A stretch of 64,000 nucleotides of DNA from Polaribacter sp. MED152 (GCF_000152945.2 NC_020830.1:2738501-2802500); one strand, 5' to 3'. Shown: positions 20,101 to 28,883, counted from the stretch's first letter. Numbers and translations: made by a program. Notes: generated from the letters alone by a model not told the origin.

Positions 20101-20421
20101 TACAACAACAATCTCATCTAAAACATTTGCATCTTCTGCTAACTTTACGTTAATAACGTTAGAAGATCCAACTGTTCTTTCACTTGCTTTGTACCCTAAG
20201 TATCTAAATACTAAAACATCTCCAGTTTTAGCTTGAATAGAATACTTACCGTCAAAATCAGTTTCTGTACCTTTAGTACTTCCTTTAATTATAACACTAA
20301 CTCCTGGTAGACTTCCTGATTCATCAGAAACCGTACCTGAAATAGTCTTTTCTTGTGCAAAGGATATTTGCACGACAAACGCTAGTAATAGCGTTAAAAT
20401 TCCATTAAACTTTGTCTTCAT
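17152..20421 (-). CDS. SusC/RagA family TonB-linked outer-membrane transporter
   Basis: 1089 aa. The start at the ATG 20421 gives a standard signal peptide ending in ISFAQ; the longer frame adds 23 unlikely residues. Order of parts: a CarboxypepD_reg-like domain (ISGTVSDESGSLPGVSVIIKG), the TonB-box-like DEIVVVGYG, a plug domain (LYVVDGVPF, then ATAIYGSRGANGVVLITTKGG), and a 22-strand barrel ending in MTLGVRVKF. It imports a nutrient together with the SusD partner downstream, energised by TonB-ExbBD. Operon order is susC, susD, accessory lipoprotein. Length is normal for the family. Confidence 0.95.
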   Translation of the reverse strand: MKTKFNGILTLLLAFVVQISFAQEKTISGTVSDESGSLPGVSVIIKGSTKGTETDFDGKYSIQAKTGDVLVFRYLGYKASERTVGSSNVINVKLAEDANVLDEIVVVGYGTSTKQAFVGTAAVVKQEQLEVKNFSNVSQALTGEVAGVTVINSSGQPGTVGAIRIRGYGSVNGNRAPLYVVDGVPFSGSINSINPSDIASTTILKDATATAIYGSRGANGVVLITTKGGSASNSYIEIDVKTGVNDQLIPRYDVVTDPEEYIGYVWEGIKNRGVVTGNPDPVAFANANLFTNNYVAPGYNMWNVTSGADLIDPTTGTVRPGVTRKYTPLRYADVAFDSAIRTETNLRMGGGNQDTRYFASFGYLDDNGYSINTGYKRYTTRLNLTSDVKPWLKLNSNIGYAYSENIANGQIAGSENVFEFADKMAPIFPVFLRDDNAQLVPDLFYGGFQYDYGSLSGLRDRPNANGLNPIGSAKYDFNGTDRHEMNGNFSATFKFTENLSAEIRYGVQYATQKNRDYTNKFYGGGQATSGDITINDFSSLTQNILQIVKYNNTWGNHSFDALVAHESNDFEQNFASASKGLQISPFLFDLDNFQSSLGLPSGSTSGFTIESYFSQFNYNFDQKYYFSASVRADGSSRFVNDKWGTFGSVGASWIASNEDFLQDSFISYLKLKASYGITGDQAGVGFFSGYNTFNGGNLGGSISLAPGANGNPDLTWETTNQFQVGAEMSFGKYLDVNLDYYNKLTDNLIFNRFVGPSQGISSITVNDGELVNKGFEFDVTGHLVDSKDFTLDLSVNGEIVTNEILTMPLDPATGEPQLLTPSGFYARSEGRSIFDFYMREWAGVDPADGAPMWYQYYDDVNNNGVLDAGEPSSYSSGSWVPADPAVVNNTGSIVEYQIKVPGANIQKTVTKTYSDASDVYADKSAIADVRGAFRLSGKVGNFNFGTQFTYSLGGYAYDAQYAELMSDRFGAVGNNYHKDIANRWQNPGDITDVPALTDNAIVNGTSTSTRFITSTDFIALNNVNIGYNIPKQYLDKISVQTVNIWFSADNLFNATARQGFLPNTSESGNSGRRLYAPMSTMTLGVRVKF

Positions 20422-20763
20422 TGTATAATTATTTGAATTAATTAATGCCAAAAGTCTTAAATAAAACTTAAAAAAACAATTTTTTAACAATAATTTCTTT
20501 AAAATAATTTCATTATCTCATTAATAGACGAAAAGTATTCAATATCCTTTCAGACAAAGTATGGATTAATATTTTAACAGTCTTTTTTTAAGGTGAATTA
20601 CAGTATGTAAGCCTTTGAAAAACAGAGTTTAAGATGTTGTATTTGTTGGGTTAGTTGGAAAGGTTTTTTTATAGGTTATTGTTGGTAAGTGTGTTTGTTA
20701 AGTTAATTTTGTAGGTGCTTATTGGAGGGAATTTTTGTTTGGAACAGAAAATTTAACACATTG
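20422..20763 (+). other. 342-base intergenic region upstream of susC
   Basis: No ORF of note. It must hold the susC promoter on the minus strand, but I find no full TAnnTTTG; the nearest is TACTTTG (plus bases 20555-20561), one base too short. Bases 20580-20750 are unusually G/T-rich on the plus strand with no repeat or hairpin I can support. A small palindrome (20752-20768) overlaps the stop codon of the Omp85-like gene. Confidence 0.5.
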
Positions 20764-22428
20764 TTAAAAATAATTTATCCAACTTATCAAAAATTTTGTG
20801 TTTTCAACGTCGAATTTCTCTGAATTGAATTTTCCTGCAGCCAGTGCTAAATTAATGGTGTATTTATCGTTCCCAAATAAGTATCCAAGACCTAAGCTCA
20901 ATAAGGAGTTGTTTTTGTTGTCTTGAACATAGCCTCCTAGATCTGTGATACTATAAAGATAAGACTGTGTACTTGTTTTTAAACGATATTCTACATTAAA
21001 ATAGGTGTATTGTTCTGCAAATATACTTTGCTCGTTGAAACCTCTTATGGAATTTGCTCCTCCTATTCTATATAATTCGTTAATTAAATAGTTTTTAGAT
21101 TCTAAGATTCCAATTTCATTTCTTAGATAAATGTTATTCCTACTATTTAGTTCTAATAAATAAGAACTTATACTTTTTATTTGATATTGCTGTTTGGTTT
21201 CCGAATTGCTTTTTCGCTGTCCAACTCCGAATGAAAGATTGAGGTTGAACTTGTTTGACTTAATATATTCATTTTGGTCATTTTTATATTCATAGCTTAA
21301 ACCAATAAAATAGTTGCGAAAATCTAAAATGTCATTACTTTCTGTTTCTAGGTTTTCAGAATTTTCGAAACTGAAGAAAGTAGATATCTTGTTTTTGTAA
21401 TTGATGTTGTAAAATAAATTTGTTTTAAATGCTACGTTTGTAAATGAGCTATCCTGTCTATAAAGTGAAAAATTGAGTTCAGATGTAATTTTACTTTTAA
21501 AAATGTAAGGTATTTTGGTTGAAAGTTCAAACTCTTGTCTTTCTTCTCCAATTCTGTTCCAAAATAATTTGAATTGCTCTCCAGAATTGAGAATATTATT
21601 TAGTTCTAAGTTTATATTCCCATTGAGCAGAAAATCTCCATTTTCTTTTGTAGCAAAATTTACAAGCGCATCTAAACTGTTGTTTTGTTTCTTCTTTATA
21701 TATAAATAAAGTTTTGTTGAGTCTTCTGTGAATAAAACTTCAGGTTCCTTTATTTCTTGAATAAAGTTTAGTTTGTTGAGTAAGTTTGATGATTTTTCTA
21801 CAACATCTTCATTGAAAATAATCCCTTTTTTAATCTTAAGGTACTTGCTAAGGTAGTTTTTAGAGAAATTGTCATAACCTTTAATTTCAATAGCATCAAT
21901 TGTTCTTTTCTTAGATTCATTAATTATAAGTGATGCTTGGATGTTTTGATTTATAATTGTTATGTTTTGTAATTGAATCGTTGAGAAAGATTTACCTTCC
22001 TGATCTAGTTTTTTAGAAATTGTTGCCAAGAGATCTTGAAGTTTGTCAACTGCTATTACTAGTTCATTATTGTTAAGGCTCTTTTTTTCGAAAAGGTGCG
22101 AGTACTTTGAATCTATTTTTAATGTAATAGCTGTTATTTTCTTTTTTAAGGAGAAATATACAGTTGCTTTATGTTCTTTATAATTTATACTATCTATAAT
22201 ATTTAAAAAGTAGCCTTTGTTTTTTAAATATGCAGAAACCTTTAAAGCTTCCTTTTTTACAGAAGTTGAATCTTGGTGCTTGGCTTGATAGTTTAGTTTA
22301 GAAAGTATTTCATTTTCTAACTTGTTTGCAGAACGCATTGTAAGTTCAAGCTTTTGACCATAAATACCATTTTGGTTTAATAGATTGATTAAGAATAGAA
22401 ATAGAATAAAACTTTTTTTTTGCTTCAT
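20764..22428 (-). CDS. Omp85-superfamily (BamA/TamA/FhaC-like) outer-membrane protein
   Basis: 554 aa from the ATG at 22428, which gives a signal peptide ending in NGIYGQ; the longer frame adds 20 poor residues. The periplasmic part (residues about 25-260) contains POTRA-like segments, for example IDAIEIKGYDNFSKNYLSKY and GIIFNEDVVEKSSNLLNKL. The C-terminal half is a 16-strand-type barrel with the Omp85 lid-lock motif GGANSIRGF and a final aromatic strand (ISWINYF). The family inserts or secretes proteins. No secreted partner gene is adjacent, so the client is unknown. It is divergent from rpsL. Confidence 0.78.
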   Translation of the reverse strand: MKQKKSFILFLFLINLLNQNGIYGQKLELTMRSANKLENEILSKLNYQAKHQDSTSVKKEALKVSAYLKNKGYFLNIIDSINYKEHKATVYFSLKKKITAITLKIDSKYSHLFEKKSLNNNELVIAVDKLQDLLATISKKLDQEGKSFSTIQLQNITIINQNIQASLIINESKKRTIDAIEIKGYDNFSKNYLSKYLKIKKGIIFNEDVVEKSSNLLNKLNFIQEIKEPEVLFTEDSTKLYLYIKKKQNNSLDALVNFATKENGDFLLNGNINLELNNILNSGEQFKLFWNRIGEERQEFELSTKIPYIFKSKITSELNFSLYRQDSSFTNVAFKTNLFYNINYKNKISTFFSFENSENLETESNDILDFRNYFIGLSYEYKNDQNEYIKSNKFNLNLSFGVGQRKSNSETKQQYQIKSISSYLLELNSRNNIYLRNEIGILESKNYLINELYRIGGANSIRGFNEQSIFAEQYTYFNVEYRLKTSTQSYLYSITDLGGYVQDNKNNSLLSLGLGYLFGNDKYTINLALAAGKFNSEKFDVENTKFLISWINYF

Positions 22429-22446
22429 TATTAAAAGGATACTTTT

Positions 22447-22454
22447 CAAAAGTA
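22447..22454 (-). promoter_or_regulatory. Candidate -7 box for the Omp85-like gene
   Basis: The minus strand reads TACTTTTG, matching TAnnTTTG, 18 bases before the start at 22428. The -33 half is not evident. Confidence 0.35.
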
Positions 22455-22511
22455 ATTGTTTTGATGAAAAACAGGTCGAAAAAATCATTTTTAAAAAATA
22501 ACTTGCTGATA

Positions 22512-22542
22512 TTTGAATAATTAGAAATTAATCGTACATTTG
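22512..22542 (+). promoter_or_regulatory. Promoter of the str ribosomal operon
   Basis: TTTG at 22512-22515, a 19-nt spacer, then TACATTTG at 22535-22542: a full match to the Bacteroidota primary-sigma consensus. The expected start of transcription is near 22549, giving an rpsL leader of about 50 nt with a short CTCT/AGAG hairpin (22547-22560). Confidence 0.85.
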
Positions 22543-22599
22543 CGGACTCTTAAAAAAGAGCAGAGTTTAATTATAAACGAAAAACAGTAATAATTTAGT

Positions 22600-22974
22600 A
22601 TGCCAACTATTCAACAATTAGTTCGTAAAGGAAGAACCAAAATAACTAAGAAGAGTAAATCGGCTGCTTTGCAGGGAAGTCCTCAAAGACGTGGAGTTTG
22701 TACACGTGTTTACACTACAACACCAAAGAAACCTAATTCAGCAATGCGTAAAGTTGCCAGAGTTAGATTAACAAATGGTAATGAGATAAACGCATACATT
22801 CCAGGTGAGGGTCATAACTTACAAGAGCACTCGATAGTATTAGTTAGAGGTGGAAGGGTAAAAGATTTACCAGGTGTTAAATATCACGTGGTACGTGGAG
22901 CATTAGATACAGCAGGTGTTGAGGGTAGAACCCAACGTAGATCTAAGTATGGTGCAAAACGCCCAAAAAAGTAA
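22600..22974 (+). CDS. rpsL: 30S ribosomal protein S12
   Basis: 124 aa, full length. S12 lies at the decoding centre and controls accuracy. It contains the conserved [18 protein letters not shown] segment (with the Lys whose changes confer streptomycin resistance; here the usual Lys is present) and [11 protein letters not shown]. First gene of the str operon, 26 bases before rpsG. The start ATG at 22600 begins the standard [12 protein letters not shown]. The nearby promoter is a consensus one, fitting high expression. Confidence 0.98.
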   Translation: MPTIQQLVRKGRTKITKKSKSAALQGSPQRRGVCTRVYTTTPKKPNSAMRKVARVRLTNGNEINAYIPGEGHNLQEHSIVLVRGGRVKDLPGVKYHVVRGALDTAGVEGRTQRRSKYGAKRPKK

Positions 22975-23000
22975 AATTAGTAACTTTTTTAATGTAAAAC

Positions 23001-23480
23001 ATGAGAAAAAGAGCAGCAAAAAAAAGAGTCTTATTACCAGATCCAAAATTTAATGATCAGTTAGTAACACGTTTTGTGAATAACTTAATGTGGAGTGGTA
23101 AGAAGTCAGTAGCATTCAAAGTATTTTATGATGCGTTAGATATTGTAGAAGAAAGAAAAGGAGAAGGTGAAGAAAAATCAGCTTTAGAGATTTGGAAAGA
23201 TGGTTTATCTAATGTAATGCCTCACGTAGAAGTTCGTTCAAGACGAGTTGGTGGTGCAACATTTCAAATACCAATGCAAATTAGACCGGACAGAAAAGTG
23301 TCTATGGCAATTAAATGGATGATTTTATATACTCGTAAGAGAAATGAAAAAACCATGGCACAGCGTTTAGCAGCTGAAATTTTAGCTGCGGCTAAAGAAG
23401 AAGGTGCTGCTGTTAAGAAAAGAGTAGATACTCATAAAATGGCAGAAGCAAACAAAGCATTCTCACACTTTAGATTTTAA
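23001..23480 (+). CDS. rpsG: 30S ribosomal protein S7
   Basis: 159 aa, typical length. S7 starts assembly of the 30S head by binding the 3' domain of 16S rRNA and contacts the E-site tRNA. The conserved MRKRAAKKR start, the [16 protein letters not shown] beta-hairpin region and the C-terminal [15 protein letters not shown] are present. It sits between rpsL (26 bases) and fusA (5 bases). In Escherichia coli S7 autoregulates this operon through the rpsL-rpsG spacer; here the spacer is too short for a similar structure. Confidence 0.98.
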   Translation: MRKRAAKKRVLLPDPKFNDQLVTRFVNNLMWSGKKSVAFKVFYDALDIVEERKGEGEEKSALEIWKDGLSNVMPHVEVRSRRVGGATFQIPMQIRPDRKVSMAIKWMILYTRKRNEKTMAQRLAAEILAAAKEEGAAVKKRVDTHKMAEANKAFSHFRF

Positions 23481-23485
23481 TAGAA

Positions 23486-25603
23486 ATGGCTAGAAATTTA
23501 AAATATACAAGAAATATTGGTATTGCAGCACATATTGATGCTGGTAAGACAACAACTACAGAGCGTGTATTGTATTATACAGGAGTTTCTCATAAAATTG
23601 GAGAAGTTCATGATGGTGCAGCTACAATGGACTGGATGGAGCAAGAGCAAGAAAGAGGTATTACAATTACTTCTGCTGCAACTACTTGTACTTGGCAGTT
23701 TCCATTAGAGAACGCGCAACCAACACCAGAAACTAAAGGATATCACTTTAATATTATTGATACTCCTGGTCACGTAGATTTTACTGTTGAAGTAAATAGA
23801 TCTTTACGTGTATTAGATGGTTTGGTTTTCTTGTTTTCTGCTGTTGATGGTGTAGAGCCTCAATCAGAAACAAACTGGAGATTGGCTGATAACTATAAAG
23901 TACCAAGAATTGGATTCGTTAACAAAATGGATCGTCAAGGTTCTGACTTTTTAGGAGTTTGTCAGCAAGTAAAAGATATGTTAAAATCTAATGCTGTACC
24001 AATCGTTTTAAATATTGGTGAAGAGGATGGTTTTAAAGGAATTATCGATTTAGTGAAGAATCGTGCTATTGTATGGCATGATCAAACACAAGGGGCAACT
24101 TTTGATGTAATTGAAATTCCAGATGATTTAAAAGAAGAAGCAAGAAAATATAGAGCTTTATTAATAGAAGAAGTAGCAAGTTACGATGAGAACTTACTAG
24201 AAAAATTCATGGAAGATGAAGATTCTATTACTGAAGAAGAGGTACATGCTGCTTTAAGAGCTGCTGTTATGGATATGGCTATCATACCTATGATTTGTGG
24301 TTCTGCATTTAAAAATAAAGGTGTTCAGTTCTTATTAGATGCTGTATGTCGTTATTTACCTTCTCCTATTGATAAGGAAGGTATTGTAGGTGTTAATCCA
24401 GATACAGACGAAGAAGAATTACGTAAGCCAGATGTTAAGGAGCCATTCGCTGCTTTAGCATTTAAAATTGCAACAGATCCTTTCGTAGGTCGTTTAGCAT
24501 TTTTTAGAGCTTATTCAGGTCGTTTAGATGCTGGTTCTTATGTTTTAAATAACAGATCAAATAAAAAAGAGCGTATATCACGTATCTATCAAATGCATGC
24601 GAACAAGCAAAATGCAATTGATTTTATTGAGGCTGGAGATATTGGTGCTGCTGTAGGTTTTAAGTCAATTAAAACTGGTGATACTTTATCTGATGAAAAA
24701 CATCCAATTGTTTTAGAATCTATGGATTTTCCAGATCCAGTAATTGGTATCGCTGTTGAGCCAAAAACAAAAGCTGACGTTGATAAGTTAGGTATTGGTT
24801 TAGGTAAATTAGCAGAAGAAGATCCTACATTCACAGTTAGAACAGATGAAGCTTCAGGTCAGACTATTATTTCTGGTATGGGTGAATTACACTTAGATGT
24901 AATTGTAGATCGTTTAAAGCGTGAATTTAAAGTAGAAGTTAACCAAGGGCAACCTCAGGTTGAGTATAAAGAAGCTATTACTGCATCTGCAGATCATAGA
25001 GAAGTTTATAAGAAACAGTCTGGTGGTCGTGGTAAATTTGCAGACATCGTGTTTACTATGGAGCCTGCAGATGAAGGTGTTCAAGGTTTACAGTTTGAAT
25101 CTATAATTAAGGGTGGTAACGTTCCTAAAGAATTTGTACCTTCTGTAGAGAAAGGATTCAAAGAAGCAATGAGAAACGGACCTTTAGCTGGTTATGAGAT
25201 GGATTCTATGAAAGTTACTTTAAAGGATGGATCTTTCCACGCAGTGGATTCTGATCAATTATCTTTTGAGTTGGCTGCAAAATTAGGTTTTAAAGCTGCT
25301 GCTAAAGCTGCTAAAGCTAAAATCATGGAGCCTTTAATGAAGTTAGAAGTTTTAACTCCAGAAGAAAATATGGGGGATATCGTTGGTGACTTGAACAGAA
25401 GAAGAGGTCAAGTAAACGATATGTCAGACAGAGCTGGTGCTAAAGTTGTAAAAGCTATAGTTCCATTATCAGAAATGTTTGGTTATGTTACTGCCTTAAG
25501 AACAATGTCTTCTGGTAGAGCAACATCAACAATGGAATTTTCTCACTATGCAGAAACTCCTTCTAATATTTCAGAAGAAGTAATTGCTGCTGCTAAAGGT
25601 TAA
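23486..25603 (+). CDS. fusA: Elongation factor G
   Basis: 705 aa. The GTPase that drives tRNA-mRNA translocation. Seen: G1 AHIDAGKTT (residues about 15-23), switch [12 protein letters not shown]4 NKMD, then domains II-V with [18 protein letters not shown] in domain III and the conserved C-terminal [17 protein letters not shown]. It follows rpsG by 5 bases and precedes rpsJ by 18. A run of Ala-Lys codons near 25290-25320 is the normal [11 protein letters not shown] segment. Full length with no sign of damage. It is one of the main translation factors of the cell. Confidence 0.98.
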   Translation: MARNLKYTRNIGIAAHIDAGKTTTTERVLYYTGVSHKIGEVHDGAATMDWMEQEQERGITITSAATTCTWQFPLENAQPTPETKGYHFNIIDTPGHVDFTVEVNRSLRVLDGLVFLFSAVDGVEPQSETNWRLADNYKVPRIGFVNKMDRQGSDFLGVCQQVKDMLKSNAVPIVLNIGEEDGFKGIIDLVKNRAIVWHDQTQGATFDVIEIPDDLKEEARKYRALLIEEVASYDENLLEKFMEDEDSITEEEVHAALRAAVMDMAIIPMICGSAFKNKGVQFLLDAVCRYLPSPIDKEGIVGVNPDTDEEELRKPDVKEPFAALAFKIATDPFVGRLAFFRAYSGRLDAGSYVLNNRSNKKERISRIYQMHANKQNAIDFIEAGDIGAAVGFKSIKTGDTLSDEKHPIVLESMDFPDPVIGIAVEPKTKADVDKLGIGLGKLAEEDPTFTVRTDEASGQTIISGMGELHLDVIVDRLKREFKVEVNQGQPQVEYKEAITASADHREVYKKQSGGRGKFADIVFTMEPADEGVQGLQFESIIKGGNVPKEFVPSVEKGFKEAMRNGPLAGYEMDSMKVTLKDGSFHAVDSDQLSFELAAKLGFKAAAKAAKAKIMEPLMKLEVLTPEENMGDIVGDLNRRRGQVNDMSDRAGAKVVKAIVPLSEMFGYVTALRTMSSGRATSTMEFSHYAETPSNISEEVIAAAKG

Positions 25604-25621
25604 TCTACTAAAACAAATAAG

Positions 25622-25927
25622 ATGAGTCAAAAAATTAGAATAAAATTAAAGTCTTACGATTATAATTTAGTAGATAAATCTGCTGAAAAGATTGTAAAGA
25701 CAGTTAAAAGTACTGGAGCTATTGTTAATGGTCCAATACCTTTACCAACACATAAAAAGATTTTTACTGTTTTACGTTCTCCACACGTAAATAAAAAATC
25801 TAGAGAGCAATTTCAATTAGCTGCTTACAAAAGATTATTAGACATTTATAGTTCTTCTTCGAAAACTATTGATGCTTTAATGAAGCTTGAGTTACCAAGT
25901 GGTGTGGAAGTAGAAATTAAGGTATAA
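25622..25927 (+). CDS. rpsJ: 30S ribosomal protein S10
   Basis: 101 aa, normal length. S10 is part of the 30S head and, as NusE, a transcription antitermination factor. Conserved segments: IRIKLKSYD at the start, [25 protein letters not shown] and the C-terminal [16 protein letters not shown]. In many bacteria rpsJ heads the S10 operon. Here it ends the str operon and is cut off from rplC by a strong terminator beginning nine bases after its stop, so S10 is transcribed with EF-G rather than with L3. Confidence 0.98.
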   Translation: MSQKIRIKLKSYDYNLVDKSAEKIVKTVKSTGAIVNGPIPLPTHKKIFTVLRSPHVNKKSREQFQLAAYKRLLDIYSSSSKTIDALMKLELPSGVEVEIKV

Positions 25928-25936
25928 GTATTACTA

Positions 25937-25980
25937 AAAAAACTTTTGATTTAATGATTTTGTTAAATCAAAAGTTTTTT
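25937..25980 (+). terminator. Terminator after rpsJ (end of str operon)
   Basis: Perfect 18-bp stem: 25937-25954 pairs with 25963-25980, with an 8-nt loop. The 3' arm itself ends in six T. The next operon's promoter is built into the same bases (see next entry). Confidence 0.88.
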
Positions 25981-25989
25981 ATACTTTTG
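25959..25989 (+). promoter_or_regulatory. Promoter of the S10 operon, embedded in the str terminator
   Basis: TTTG (25959-25962, last four bases of the terminator loop), a 19-nt spacer (25963-25981, which is the terminator's 3' arm plus one base), then TACTTTTG (25982-25989). Spacing and both boxes match the Bacteroidota consensus exactly. The transcript should start near 25996 and carry a leader of about 225 nt. Confidence 0.82.
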
Positions 25990-26046
25990 CAACCCGAAAT
26001 AGAGTAGGGTAAAGTTTTGTATTTGTGATAAATAAATCAAAACTAC

Positions 26047-26097
26047 ATGTCCAGAGCGTTTCGCGAAGGAAAAACGGAAAAACAAAATCAGCGTTGA
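26047..26097 (+). CDS. Candidate 16-aa leader peptide in the S10 leader
   Basis: An ATG at 26047 opens 16 codons, giving MSRAFREGKTEKQNQR, and ends with TGA at 26095-26097. The frame is closed by a TAA shortly upstream. The stretch is richer in G+C than its surroundings (GCG TTT CGC GAA), which hints at selection. The stop codon lies inside the 5' arm of the terminator-like hairpin at 26090-26112, so a translating ribosome would block that hairpin. This fits leader-peptide attenuation but is inferred from layout alone; no ribosome-binding site stands out, as is usual in this phylum. Confidence 0.45.
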   Translation: MSRAFREGKTEKQNQR

Positions 26098-26120
26098 ATT
26101 TGTTTTGACGCTTTTTTTTT
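26090..26120 (+). terminator. Terminator-like hairpin in S10 leader (possible attenuator)
   Basis: Nine-pair stem with two G-T wobbles (26090-26098 with 26104-26112), 5-nt loop, then eight T (26113-26120), 100 bases before rplC. A second copy of the 5' arm core AGCGTT lies at 26055-26060 and could compete for the same 3' arm. Another possible helix, AGACG (26177-26181) with CGTCT (26200-26204), lies nearer to rplC. Confidence 0.6.
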
Positions 26121-26219
26121 ACAGAAATGTAAAAGGGCTAGATTAGAAACATTTGTTTCAAACAATTAATAGAAATAGACGCGCTGGAAAATAATCTATC
26201 GTCTTAAAATTTAAAATTA

Positions 26220-26837
26220 ATGTCTGGGTTAATAGGTAGAAAAATTGGAATGACCAGCTTATTTGATGAAAATGGGAAGAATATTCCTTGTACAGTAATC
26301 GAAGCAGGTCCTTGCGTTGTTACCCAAGTCAGAACCGAAGAGGTTGACGGCTACAATGCGTTGCAACTTGGTTTCGATGACAAAAAAGCAAAGAGTTCTA
26401 ACAAAGCGTTAGATGGTCACTTTAAAAAAGCTGGCACAACTGCTAAGAAAAAAGTTGTTGAATTTCAAGGGTTTGAAGAAGAGTATAAATTAGGAGATGC
26501 TATTACTGTAGAGCATTTTACTGAGGGAGAATTTGTTGATGTTTCAGGTACTTCTAAAGGTAAAGGTTTTCAGGGTGTTGTTAAGCGTCATGGTTTTGGT
26601 GGTGTAGGTCAAGCTACTCACGGTCAACATAACCGTTTAAGAGCTCCTGGTTCTATTGGCGCTGCATCTTATCCTGCAAGAGTATTCAAAGGAATGCGTA
26701 TGGCAGGAAGAATGGGAGGAGAGAAAGTGAAAGTACAAAACTTAAGAGTGTTAAAAGTAGTTGCTGAAAAGAACTTACTTGTTGTTAAAGGAGCTGTTCC
26801 TGGACATAAAAACGCTTTTGTAACTATTCAGAAATAA
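26220..26837 (+). CDS. rplC: 50S ribosomal protein L3
   Basis: 205 aa. L3 is an early-assembly protein near the peptidyl-transferase centre. The conserved [15 protein letters not shown] start and the loop [23 protein letters not shown] (with the Gln that is methylated in many bacteria) and [24 protein letters not shown] are intact. First gene of the S10 operon here because rpsJ lies before the terminator. Its stop codon TAA overlaps the rplD ATG by one base, so the two are translationally coupled. Confidence 0.98.
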   Translation: MSGLIGRKIGMTSLFDENGKNIPCTVIEAGPCVVTQVRTEEVDGYNALQLGFDDKKAKSSNKALDGHFKKAGTTAKKKVVEFQGFEEEYKLGDAITVEHFTEGEFVDVSGTSKGKGFQGVVKRHGFGGVGQATHGQHNRLRAPGSIGAASYPARVFKGMRMAGRMGGEKVKVQNLRVLKVVAEKNLLVVKGAVPGHKNAFVTIQK

Positions 26838-27466
26838 TGAAAGTAGCAGTTTTAGATATTACAGGTAAAGATACAGGTAGAAAGGTTGAGCTTTCTAAAG
26901 ATGTATTTGGTATAGAGCCTAACGATCATGCAATTTATTTAGATGTAAAACAGTATTTGGCAAATCAACGTCAAGGTACTCATAAGTCTAAAGAAAGGGC
27001 AGAAATAGTTGGTTCAACAAGAAAGATTAAAAAACAAAAAGGAACTGGTACTGCAAGAGCAGGATCTATCAAGTCTGGTGTTTTTAGAGGTGGTGGACGT
27101 ATGTTCGGACCAAGACCTAGAAATTATTCTTTCAAGTTAAATAAAAATTTAAAGCGTTTGGCTAGAAAGTCTGCTTTAAGTATTCAAGCAAATGATAAGA
27201 ATTTAGTAGTTGTTGAAGATTTTAACTTTGACACTCCAAAGACAAAAAACTTCGTAGATGTTTTAAAATCTTTAGAGTTAGATGCTAAAAAATCATTATT
27301 TGTTTTAGATGGTGAAAATGCAAATGTTTATTTGTCTTCACGTAATTTAAAAAATTCTAAAGTTATTAAAGCTTCAGAAATTAATACTTATGGTGTTTTA
27401 AATGCTAATAAGATAGTAATAACAGAAGGTTCTTTAGAAGGAATTAATTCAAATTTAAGCAAATAG
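26837..27466 (+). CDS. rplD: 50S ribosomal protein L4
   Basis: 209 aa. L4 binds 23S rRNA domain I and lines the exit tunnel with a long loop, seen here as [33 protein letters not shown]. In Escherichia coli, free L4 represses its own operon by stabilising an attenuation pause in the S10 leader. In this genome a long leader with a terminator-like hairpin precedes rplC, so a comparable control is possible but not shown. Starts on the last base of the rplC stop codon and ends 4 bases before rplW. Confidence 0.98.
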   Translation: MKVAVLDITGKDTGRKVELSKDVFGIEPNDHAIYLDVKQYLANQRQGTHKSKERAEIVGSTRKIKKQKGTGTARAGSIKSGVFRGGGRMFGPRPRNYSFKLNKNLKRLARKSALSIQANDKNLVVVEDFNFDTPKTKNFVDVLKSLELDAKKSLFVLDGENANVYLSSRNLKNSKVIKASEINTYGVLNANKIVITEGSLEGINSNLSK

Positions 27467-27470
27467 GGAA

Positions 27471-27761
27471 ATGAGTATTTTAATTAAACCTATTATCACG
27501 GAAAAAGCAACAAACGATAGTGAATTATTTAATCGTTATGCATTTGTTGTAGATAAAAACGCTAACAAATTAGAAATTAAAAGTGCAGTTGAATCTGCAT
27601 ATGGAGTTTCTATTTCAAGTGTAAAAACTTTAAATTATCCAATTCAGAGAAATACTAAGTATACTAAGAAAGGTTTAGTAACTGGAATTAAAAGTGGGTA
27701 TAAGAAAGCTATTGTACAGTTAGCAGAAGGAGAAAGTATTGATTTTTATAACAATCTTTAA
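27471..27761 (+). CDS. rplW: 50S ribosomal protein L23
   Basis: 96 aa, normal length. L23 surrounds the exit of the nascent-chain tunnel and is the docking site for trigger factor and SRP. The conserved start [14 protein letters not shown] and the segment [24 protein letters not shown] are present; the basic loop region ([27 protein letters not shown]) follows. Four bases separate it from rplD and 11 from rplB. Nothing unusual seen. Confidence 0.98.
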   Translation: MSILIKPIITEKATNDSELFNRYAFVVDKNANKLEIKSAVESAYGVSISSVKTLNYPIQRNTKYTKKGLVTGIKSGYKKAIVQLAEGESIDFYNNL

Positions 27762-27772
27762 GAAAAGACACA

Positions 27773-28597
27773 ATGTCAGTTAGAAAATTAAAACCAATAA
27801 CACCAGGTCAGCGTTTTAGAGTTGTAAATGGGTTCGACGCCATAACAACTGATAAGCCGGAAAAGTCATTATTGGCACCGAAAAAAAGATCTGGAGGTCG
27901 AAACAGTCAAGGTAGAATGACTACACGTAACATAGGTGGAGGTCATAAGCAGAAATATCGTATTATCGATTTTAAAAGAGATAAGAAAGATGTTCCTGCA
28001 ACAGTTAAAACTATAGAGTACGATCCAAATCGTACTGCATTTATTGCTTTACTTAGTTATGCTGATGGTGAAAAGAGATATGTAATTGCTCAAAACGGTT
28101 TAACTGTAGGTCAGACTGTAGTTTCAGGAAGTGGTATTACTCCAGAAATTGGTAATGCAATGCCTTTAAGTGAAATTCCATTAGGAACAACTATTTCATG
28201 TATTGAGTTACGTCCTGGTCAGGGTGCTGTTATGGCAAGATCTGCTGGATCTTTTGCTCAGTTAATGGCAAGAGATGGTAAGTATGCTACTGTTAAATTA
28301 CCTTCAGGTGAAACTAGATTAATTCTACTTACTTGTATGGCTACAATTGGAGTTGTATCTAATTCAGATCATCAATTATTAGTTTCTGGTAAAGCTGGTA
28401 GAAGAAGATGGTTAGGTAGAAGACCAAGAGTTAATGCTGTTAGAATGAACCCTGTAGATCACCCAATGGGAGGTGGTGAAGGACGTTCTTCTGGAGGTCA
28501 TCCAAGATCAAGAAATGGTATACCTGCTAAAGGTTACAAAACTAGATCTAAGACTAAGGCTAGTAATAAGTATATCATAGAACGTAGAAAGAAATAA
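27773..28597 (+). CDS. rplB: 50S ribosomal protein L2
   Basis: 274 aa, full length. L2 joins the subunits and is needed for peptidyl transfer. Conserved segments: [21 protein letters not shown] near residue 42, [16 protein letters not shown], and the C-terminal [21 protein letters not shown] with the essential His near residue 230. It lies between rplW and rpsS with 11- and 7-base gaps in one run of co-directional ribosomal genes. The C-terminus ends in basic residues (IIERRKK). Confidence 0.98.
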   Translation: MSVRKLKPITPGQRFRVVNGFDAITTDKPEKSLLAPKKRSGGRNSQGRMTTRNIGGGHKQKYRIIDFKRDKKDVPATVKTIEYDPNRTAFIALLSYADGEKRYVIAQNGLTVGQTVVSGSGITPEIGNAMPLSEIPLGTTISCIELRPGQGAVMARSAGSFAQLMARDGKYATVKLPSGETRLILLTCMATIGVVSNSDHQLLVSGKAGRRRWLGRRPRVNAVRMNPVDHPMGGGEGRSSGGHPRSRNGIPAKGYKTRSKTKASNKYIIERRKK

Positions 28598-28604
28598 TTA
28601 AGTT

Positions 28605-28883
28605 ATGGCAAGATCATTAAAAAAAGGACCTTACGTTCACTATAAGTTAGAGAAAAAAGTGTTAGCTAATGTAGAAGCTGGAAATAAAACAGTTATTAAG
28701 ACTTGGTCTAGAGCAAGTATGATAACTCCAGATTTCGTTGGTCAAACTATTGCAGTTCACAATGGACGTCAGTTTGTACCAGTTTACGTTACTGAAAACA
28801 TGGTAGGGCATAAATTAGGCGAATTTTCACCAACACGTTCTTTTAGAGGACATGCAGGTGCAAAAAATAAAGGTAAAAAATAG
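28605..28883 (+). CDS. rpsS: 30S ribosomal protein S19
   Basis: 92 aa. S19 forms a complex with S13 in the 30S head and contacts A-site tRNA. Recognised from [19 protein letters not shown], the central [24 protein letters not shown] and the C-terminal [18 protein letters not shown] followed by a basic tail. Seven bases follow rplB and six precede rplV, so it is a normal part of the S10 operon. Length is as expected and no residue is odd. Confidence 0.98.
   Translation: MARSLKKGPYVHYKLEKKVLANVEAGNKTVIKTWSRASMITPDFVGQTIAVHNGRQFVPVYVTENMVGHKLGEFSPTRSFRGHAGAKNKGKK

Noticed and set aside
20580..20750. G/T-rich plus strand upstream of susC, considered as a hidden RNA or repeat
   Set aside because: No repeat unit, no stable hairpin and no promoter pair could be found.
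25290..25322. Short GCTGCTAAA-like tandem repeat in fusA
   Set aside because: It codes for the normal Ala/Lys helix of EF-G.
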